From assembly GCA_947626745.1 (NCBI GenBank), contig CANQTF010000001.1, forward strand, positions 186,001-250,000: DNA of 64,000 nt, written 5' to 3'. Position 1 is the first letter of the stretch. Every line of letters starts with the position of its first letter. Below are positions 60,047 to 64,000 of the stretch, piece after piece. The translations under genes were made by a program, and so were the position numbers. The stretch comes from an uncultured Lachnospiraceae bacterium. Lineage in GTDB: Bacteria; Bacillota; Clostridia; Lachnospirales; Lachnospiraceae. The notes under the pieces were generated by a model. The model made no database searches, was not told the DNA's origin, and saw nothing but the letters and a program-made list of their open reading frames with translations.

Positions 60047-60664
60047 ATGGGATATGGTAAGATCACGGCAAAACAACAGCAGATTCTCGATTATATCAAA
60101 GAAGAGATCTTAAAACGCGGCTATCCGCCGGCTGTCCGCGAGATCTGTGAGGCAGTCGATCTGAAATCCACTTCTTCCGTACACTCTCACCTGGAGACGT
60201 TGGAGAAGAACGGCTATATCAGACGCGACCCCACAAAACCGCGCGCGATCGAGATATGTGACGATAATTTCCAGATGGTGCGCACCGAGATGGTATCTAT
60301 TCCGGTGGTCGGCCGTGTGGCTGCCGGCGAGCCGATCCTCGCCGAGCAGAACATCGAGGGCTACTTTCCCGTTCCCGCCGACATGGTTCCGAAAGGCGAA
60401 TCCTTTGCATTGAAGGTCAAGGGCGACTCCATGATAAACGTCGGCATATACAGCGGCGATCAAATTTTTGTAAAATGCTGCCAGACCGCCGACAACGGCG
60501 ATACGGTCGTCGCCCTGATCGACGACTCTGCCACCGTTAAAACTTTTTATAAAGAAAACGGTCATATCCGTCTGCAGCCTGAGAATGATTCTATGGATCC
60601 GATCATTGTTGACGATTGCCGGATCTTGGGCAAAGTGTTCGGCGTTTTCAGACTTTATCGCTGA
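60047..60664 (+). CDS. lexA: SOS repressor LexA
   Basis: This 205-residue protein starts at ATG 60047 ([12 protein letters not shown]) behind GGGAAGG; the upstream TTG 60023 is less likely. It has an N-terminal winged helix ([28 protein letters not shown], about 31-58), the self-cleavage site Ala93-Gly94 in [10 protein letters not shown], and the Ser-Lys dyad Ser128 (KGDSM) and Lys165 (ATVKTF). On RecA-ssDNA signal it cuts itself and releases SOS genes. Four LexA-like sites lie between it and yneA, and one lies before ruvAB at 3.8 kb. Confidence 0.97.
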   Translation: MGYGKITAKQQQILDYIKEEILKRGYPPAVREICEAVDLKSTSSVHSHLETLEKNGYIRRDPTKPRAIEICDDNFQMVRTEMVSIPVVGRVAAGEPILAEQNIEGYFPVPADMVPKGESFALKVKGDSMINVGIYSGDQIFVKCCQTADNGDTVVALIDDSATVKTFYKENGHIRLQPENDSMDPIIVDDCRILGKVFGVFRLYR

Positions 60665-60708
60665 GTTGGTTTATTTTCCAGTATATCTGTTCAAGGACAA
60701 GACATAAT

Positions 60709-60771
60709 AATAGTAACTGTCCGGCATGCGCACATTTCAGGCCGTGTCGATGGCAGTTACTATTTTGTTTT
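60709..60771 (+). terminator. Intrinsic terminator after lexA
   Basis: AATAGTAACTG (60709-60719) pairs with CAGTTACTATT (60754-60764) around a 34-base loop, followed by TTTTGTTTTC. Confidence 0.7.
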
Positions 60772-60846
60772 CTATATGTTCTCATAACGGAATATTATAG
60801 GCGGCTTAAAAAAACTTGAAGGTTCTTAAGAAAGGGGAAAAGAAAC

Positions 60847-61068
60847 ATGAAAAACAAAGGTTTAGATTGCCTTGCCCTGACGATTGCCATTATCGGTGCT
60901 ATTAACTGGGGGTTAATCGGTCTTTTCAGTTTTGACCTCGTGGCATTTGTGTTCGGTAATATGTCATGGCTTTCAAGGATCATTTACGCGTTGGTAGGTA
61001 TCGCCGGTCTCTATATCATCACATTCTATATGTATGCCGGCGGCGAGACGCACGAAGCGAACTCGTAA
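60847..61068 (+). CDS. DUF378 small membrane protein
   Basis: This 73-residue protein has two membrane segments (about 7-30 and 43-62) and the DUF378 pattern CLALTIAIIGAINWGLIGLFSFDLVAFVFG followed by LSRIIYALVGIAGLYII. AGAAAGGGG lies upstream of the ATG. It stands alone between two terminators. No function is known for the family. Confidence 0.9.
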   Translation: MKNKGLDCLALTIAIIGAINWGLIGLFSFDLVAFVFGNMSWLSRIIYALVGIAGLYIITFYMYAGGETHEANS

Positions 61069-61090
61069 CCCGCTGCGCGGACAAACAGCA

Positions 61091-61129
61091 AAAGCCGGCA
61101 CGGCCCGTCACGGCAGTGTCGGCTTTTTT
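61091..61129. terminator. Terminator between DUF378 and rsfS
   Basis: AAAGCCGGCAC (61091-61101) pairs with GTGTCGGCTTT (61116-61126), with T-runs on both strands. It can end both convergent units. Confidence 0.85.
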
Positions 61130-61154
61130 CGGGAAAAAGTCCCTGTTTTGTTCG

Positions 61155-61502
61155 TCACAGATCTCCGGGCTCCGTCAGCTTACCGTCGCGCCAGATGCGC
61201 TCCAAGTCATAGAACAGACGGTTCTCCTTGTCAAAGATATGGACGATCACGTCCCGAAAATCCAAAAGCACCCAGTTGGCGCTGTCATAGCCTTCCACCT
61301 GTTTGAGCTGCACACCGGCTCTGCCAAGCGTTTCCTCCACATGATCCGAGAGTGTCTGGATCTGACTGCGGTTCGTACCGTTCGCGATGATAAAGTAGTC
61401 TGCGATCACGGAGACCTCGCTGATGTCTATCACCTTGATATCTTCCGCCTTTTTATCCTCCAATGCCGCAATGGCAAGCTTTGCGATCTCTCTGCTGTTC
61501 AT
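61155..61502 (-). CDS. rsfS: Ribosome silencing factor RsfS
   Basis: This 115-residue protein has the RsfS/DUF143 patterns: DIKVIDISEVSVIADYFIIANGTNRSQIQTL (about 21-51), VEGYDSANWVLLDFRDVIVHIFDKENRLFYDLERIW. It binds L14 of the large subunit and blocks joining of subunits in starvation. It is the last gene of the minus-strand run after yqeK, which is the usual order in Firmicutes. Confidence 0.97.
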   Translation of the reverse strand: MNSREIAKLAIAALEDKKAEDIKVIDISEVSVIADYFIIANGTNRSQIQTLSDHVEETLGRAGVQLKQVEGYDSANWVLLDFRDVIVHIFDKENRLFYDLERIWRDGKLTEPGDL

Positions 61503-61548
61503 ATCCCGTTTTCCTTTCCGATCCTATTCTGCGATCCTGTGTCCTTCC

Positions 61549-62175
61549 TTACTCTTCCCGCATTTCCCCGTCTCCATACTGTCTGTAGAACTCGTATGCC
61601 GTCTGTGTCATGGGATCTACGCTGCCGCCCTTCTCCTGCAGATAGCCAAGCGTATCGCCTAGTATCGCGCACATCGTCTTATCCAAGTCGCGGTATGCCA
61701 TGCGGCGTATCCGGGTGAAGCGGTCTGTCTGCGCCCCGCTGTCGCTCTTTTTCATATGCCGGCGCTCCGGCTCTATATAGTCCGCAATATAAATGATCTT
61801 TTCGAGCGTGCTCATGTGCGGTCTGCCGGTCGTATGATAGCTGACGGCATTCAGGATATCCTCGTCTGTAACGCCGTATGTCTCCCGCGCCATAATGCTG
61901 CCGGCCTTGGCATGCAGCAGCGGCGAATCCTTAGCGGCTTCCACATCGGAGAGCTTCATATGGTATTTGCCGCAGAGCGCCGCCTGTTTCTTGTGGCTCA
62001 TACACTTGGCGCAGTCATGCAGCATACCGGCAAGAAGCGCTTTCTCCACATCTGCGCCGTGTACGGCCGCCAGATTGGCCGCCGTATAGGCCACGCTCAG
62101 CGTGTGCTCGTACCGTTTGGGCTCCAAGGTCTTCTCCATCTTGTCCCGAAGTTTGTCAAGCGTCGGCGTTTTCAT
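61549..62175 (-). CDS. yqeK: HD-domain hydrolase YqeK (diadenosine tetraphosphatase)
   Basis: This 208-residue protein has an HD domain: EHTLSVAYTAANLAAVHGAD (about 23-42; first His), MLHDCAK (about 51-57; HD pair), LLHAKAGSIMARE and NAVSYHTTGRPHMSTLEKIIYIADYIEP. YqeK proteins split Ap4A symmetrically into two ADP. ATGA overlap with nadD. An unusual part is the Met/Asp-rich C terminus (YRQYGDGEMREE), which is only a short tail. Confidence 0.93.
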   Translation of the reverse strand: MKTPTLDKLRDKMEKTLEPKRYEHTLSVAYTAANLAAVHGADVEKALLAGMLHDCAKCMSHKKQAALCGKYHMKLSDVEAAKDSPLLHAKAGSIMARETYGVTDEDILNAVSYHTTGRPHMSTLEKIIYIADYIEPERRHMKKSDSGAQTDRFTRIRRMAYRDLDKTMCAILGDTLGYLQEKGGSVDPMTQTAYEFYRQYGDGEMREE

Positions 62176-62774
62176 CGATACAATCCTCTCTCCTCAATAT
62201 ATATCCTGACCTGCTTAGGCACATCTGCGGCAATAGACTCTCCGGCCGCCGCCTTACGCCGGATATCCGAAGACGATATGTCCATGCGTGACGTCTGCAA
62301 TAATATGATGTCCGCGCCGTACCGTTTCCGCAGCAGGGCGGCCTGCGCCTGTATATCATCGACGGTCTTATCGTCACGTACGGCGGCCGCAACGGTACAC
62401 CCTGCAAAGATACGCTCCGGGAATACCCATTTCGGCATCTGAAAAAGGGTGTCGGCGCCCACGATAAAATAGTAGGCCGCCGCCGGATCGGCTTCCCGCA
62501 GCCGCTCGATCGTCTGATAGGTATAGGTGTTGCCCTGCTGTCCGATCTCCAGCGCGGAGAAGGTAAAATACGGGATATCCCGTATCGCCAGCTTAGTCAT
62601 CTCCGCGCGCACCTGCGCAGACTCCACTTCCCGCTCCGGCTTCATATATGGTCTGCCGCTTGGCATAAAGAGCACCTCGTCCAGAGGGATCTGTCCGTAT
62701 GCTTCCCCGGCAAGTTTCAGATGCCCGTTGTGGATCGGATTGAAGGTGCCGCCCATGATCCCGATCTTTCTCAA
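62172..62774 (-). CDS. nadD: Nicotinate-nucleotide adenylyltransferase NadD
   Basis: This 200-residue protein starts at TTG 62774 with AAGGAGA nine bases upstream; one base separates it from the yhbY stop, and an earlier in-frame start at 62837 lies inside yhbY. It has the nucleotidyl-transfer motif GGTFNPIHNGHL (about 8-19), VGADTLFQMPKW and ISSSDIRR (near the C terminus). It makes nicotinate adenine dinucleotide on the way to NAD. Part of the obgE-yhbY-nadD-yqeK-rsfS run. Confidence 0.95.
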   Translation of the reverse strand: MRKIGIMGGTFNPIHNGHLKLAGEAYGQIPLDEVLFMPSGRPYMKPEREVESAQVRAEMTKLAIRDIPYFTFSALEIGQQGNTYTYQTIERLREADPAAAYYFIVGADTLFQMPKWVFPERIFAGCTVAAAVRDDKTVDDIQAQAALLRKRYGADIILLQTSRMDISSSDIRRKAAAGESIAADVPKQVRIYIEERGLYR

Positions 62775-62775
62775 C

Positions 62776-63075
62776 TCACCTGTTCTCCTTTGGCAGTATG
62801 ATCTTCGGATCTTTTCTGTCCGGCTTGTATAGGACAATCTTCTTGCCGATCACCTGTACGACCTGCGAGTGCGTCCGCTCCGCGATCGTCTGCGCGATCT
62901 CACCCGGATCGTCGAGACAGTTCTTTAAAACCGCTATTTTGATCAGTTCCTTTGTGTTGAACGCTTCGTCTATCGCCGCGGTAAGCTCCGGCGTCAGACT
63001 GGATTTTCCCACCTGAAAAACGGAATCTAACGTGCTTGCCAGACTCTTCAGATAGGCTCTCTGTTTACTCGTCAT
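62776..63075 (-). CDS. yhbY: YhbY-family RNA-binding protein (CRM domain)
   Basis: This 99-residue protein is a single CRM (CRS1-YhbY) domain: MTSKQRAYLKSLASTLDSVFQVGKSSLTPELTAAIDEAFNTKELIKI, then RTHSQVVQVIGKKIVLYKPD. The usual GxxG loop reads VGKS. It associates with large-subunit precursors in E. coli. It lies 46 bases after obgE and is followed by nadD. Confidence 0.94.
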   Translation of the reverse strand: MTSKQRAYLKSLASTLDSVFQVGKSSLTPELTAAIDEAFNTKELIKIAVLKNCLDDPGEIAQTIAERTHSQVVQVIGKKIVLYKPDRKDPKIILPKENR

Positions 63076-63121
63076 AATATACCTCTGCTCTCGACCGCTT
63101 TCCTGCCGTCAGAAAAACGGT

Positions 63122-64000
63122 CTATTTATAATAGTCGAAGGAAAGGCCGTACATCCGCACCGTGTCGCCCTCGCCGATGCCGAGCGCTTCAAGCTGCTCC
63201 AGTACGCCGTTGTCCCGCAGGAAATCCTGAAAGAACCGAAAGCCCTTCTCAGACTCCAGATTCGTGTAGGAAAGCATCTTCTCGATCCTCGGCCCCTCCA
63301 CAACGTAAGCCTTCTCCTTCTCGTCATAAACGACCGTATAAGGCTCGTTTTGCACGTCAAAATGATACGCGGGGAAAAATTCCTGTGCAAACACGACGGG
63401 CTGGGGATCCAGCTTCTCCAGCCGTTCGTTAATGCCGTACAGCAGCTCTTTAAGCCCTTTTCCCGTGACGGCGGATATCGCATAGACAGGGATCCCCTTC
63501 GGCTCAAACGCCGCCCGGATCTTTGCCACGGGATCGTCCTCCCCGTAGATCAGATCGATCTTGTTCGCGGCAATGATCTGCGGCCGTTCGGCGATCTTGG
63601 CATCGTATGCCGCAAGCTCTCTGTTGATGGCATGGATATCTTCCACCGGGTCACGGCCCTCCGTGGACGCCGCGTCCACGATGTGTACGATCAGCTTCGT
63701 CCGCTCGATATGCCGAAGGAACTCATGGCCAAGTCCCACGCCTTCCGATGCGCCCTCGATAAGGCCGGGAATATCGGCGATCACGAAGCCCTTGGCATCT
63801 TCCAGATCGACCACGCCAAGATTCGGGTTCAGCGTTGTAAAGTGATAATTGGCGATCTTCGGTCTCGCGTTCGTCACCTTGGACAGAAAAGTGGACTTCC
63901 CGACGTTCGGAAAACCGACAAGCCCCACGTCCGCGATCACCTTAAGCTCCAATAAAAGCTCCAGCTCCTGCGCGGGCTGCCCCGGCTGCGCATAGCGCGG
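63122..64000 (-). CDS. obgE: GTPase ObgE/CgtA (N-terminal part outside window)
   Basis: The frame is open to the right edge, so the N-terminal glycine-rich Obg domain is mostly outside; 292 residues are visible. The G domain has G1 GFPNVGKSTF, switch II DIPGLIEGASEGVGLG, and G4 ANKID. A C-terminal OCT domain follows (EKAYVVEGPRIEKMLSYTNLESEKGFRFF) and ends DTVRMYGLSFDYYK, about 276 residues after the MELKVIADVG-like segment. Obg binds the large subunit and (p)ppGpp and is needed for ribosome assembly and growth control. First gene of the visible minus-strand run. Confidence 0.97.
   Translation of the reverse strand, partial: PRYAQPGQPAQELELLLELKVIADVGLVGFPNVGKSTFLSKVTNARPKIANYHFTTLNPNLGVVDLEDAKGFVIADIPGLIEGASEGVGLGHEFLRHIERTKLIVHIVDAASTEGRDPVEDIHAINRELAAYDAKIAERPQIIAANKIDLIYGEDDPVAKIRAAFEPKGIPVYAISAVTGKGLKELLYGINERLEKLDPQPVVFAQEFFPAYHFDVQNEPYTVVYDEKEKAYVVEGPRIEKMLSYTNLESEKGFRFFQDFLRDNGVLEQLEALGIGEGDTVRMYGLSFDYYK

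Noticed and set aside
1..64000. CRISPR arrays, tRNA or rRNA genes, insertion sequences
   Set aside because: I looked for regularly spaced repeats, T-loop sequences and transposase motifs and found none. A tRNAscan-SE and ISfinder search would settle it.

Overview
The window is a chromosomal stretch from a Gram-positive, probably spore-forming member of the Clostridia, most likely Lachnospiraceae. Evidence for this: a YtfJ/GerW sporulation protein beside a DUF2953 protein, Asp23 beside a FakA-type DAK2 protein, an mreBCD-PBP2-minCDE-rodA-mgsA cluster with a divergent MreB, DUF4321/DUF378/DUF4037 proteins, a Firmicutes-type LexA with a divergent LysM (YneA-like) gene, and AGGAGG-type ribosome binding sites with frequent TTG and GTG starts. 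Most genes look moderately GC-rich. I see no rRNA, tRNA, CRISPR array, insertion sequence or prophage.

Layout. 1-6.5 kb: hflK (cut by the window edge), hflC, a TPR protein, a DUF4037 nucleotidyltransferase-like protein, then an operon of a membrane-anchored NusG-domain-II protein, a Gx-type transporter, ruvA and ruvB, behind a promoter with a probable LexA box. 6.5-14.3 kb: a coiled-coil protein of unknown function (minus), zapA, a U32 peptidase/RlhA-like protein, a SEDS glycosyltransferase with its partner class B PBP, and an HD-GYP-type protein (minus) whose first metal-binding His is Tyr. 14.4-17.1 kb: an unknown protein, DUF2953, ytfJ, a 46-residue membrane protein and a J-domain protein. 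17.1-22.6 kb: rpmB (minus), asp23, fakA, recG, degV. 22.7-31.3 kb: miaB, mutS, mutL, miaA, a methionine-gamma-lyase-like (YnbB) protein, DUF4321. 31.3-41.8 kb: radC, mreB, mreC, mreD, PBP2, minC, minD, minE, rodA, mgsA and a lipoprotein DD-carboxypeptidase; this is the cell-shape and septum-placement block. 41.8-47.7 kb: a lone Walker-A protein, an HlyD-like adaptor, yggS, sepF, aroB, lspA, rluD.

47.7-51.7 kb: two unknown genes behind a strong promoter and a short leader with an intrinsic terminator and a competing helix (a candidate attenuator or riboswitch), then cstA, a small unknown gene and a cytidylate-kinase-like protein. 51.7-57.4 kb is the most accessory-looking part: an AT-rich spacer with nested hairpins, a 58-residue DNA-binding-like protein, a GT87-type membrane glycosyltransferase, and a convergent operon of an AI-2E-family permease, a GT4 glycosyltransferase and a polytopic membrane protein.

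57.4-64 kb: ttcA, a XerC/D-like recombinase, the divergent yneA-like/lexA pair with four LexA-box-like sites between them, DUF378, and a minus-strand run obgE (cut by the window edge), yhbY, nadD, yqeK, rsfS.

Together the genes cover wall elongation and division, DNA repair with SOS control, tRNA/rRNA modification and ribosome assembly. The less explained parts are the leader-controlled gene pair near 47.8 kb, the glycosyltransferase island, the divergent MreB and the degenerate HD-GYP protein.
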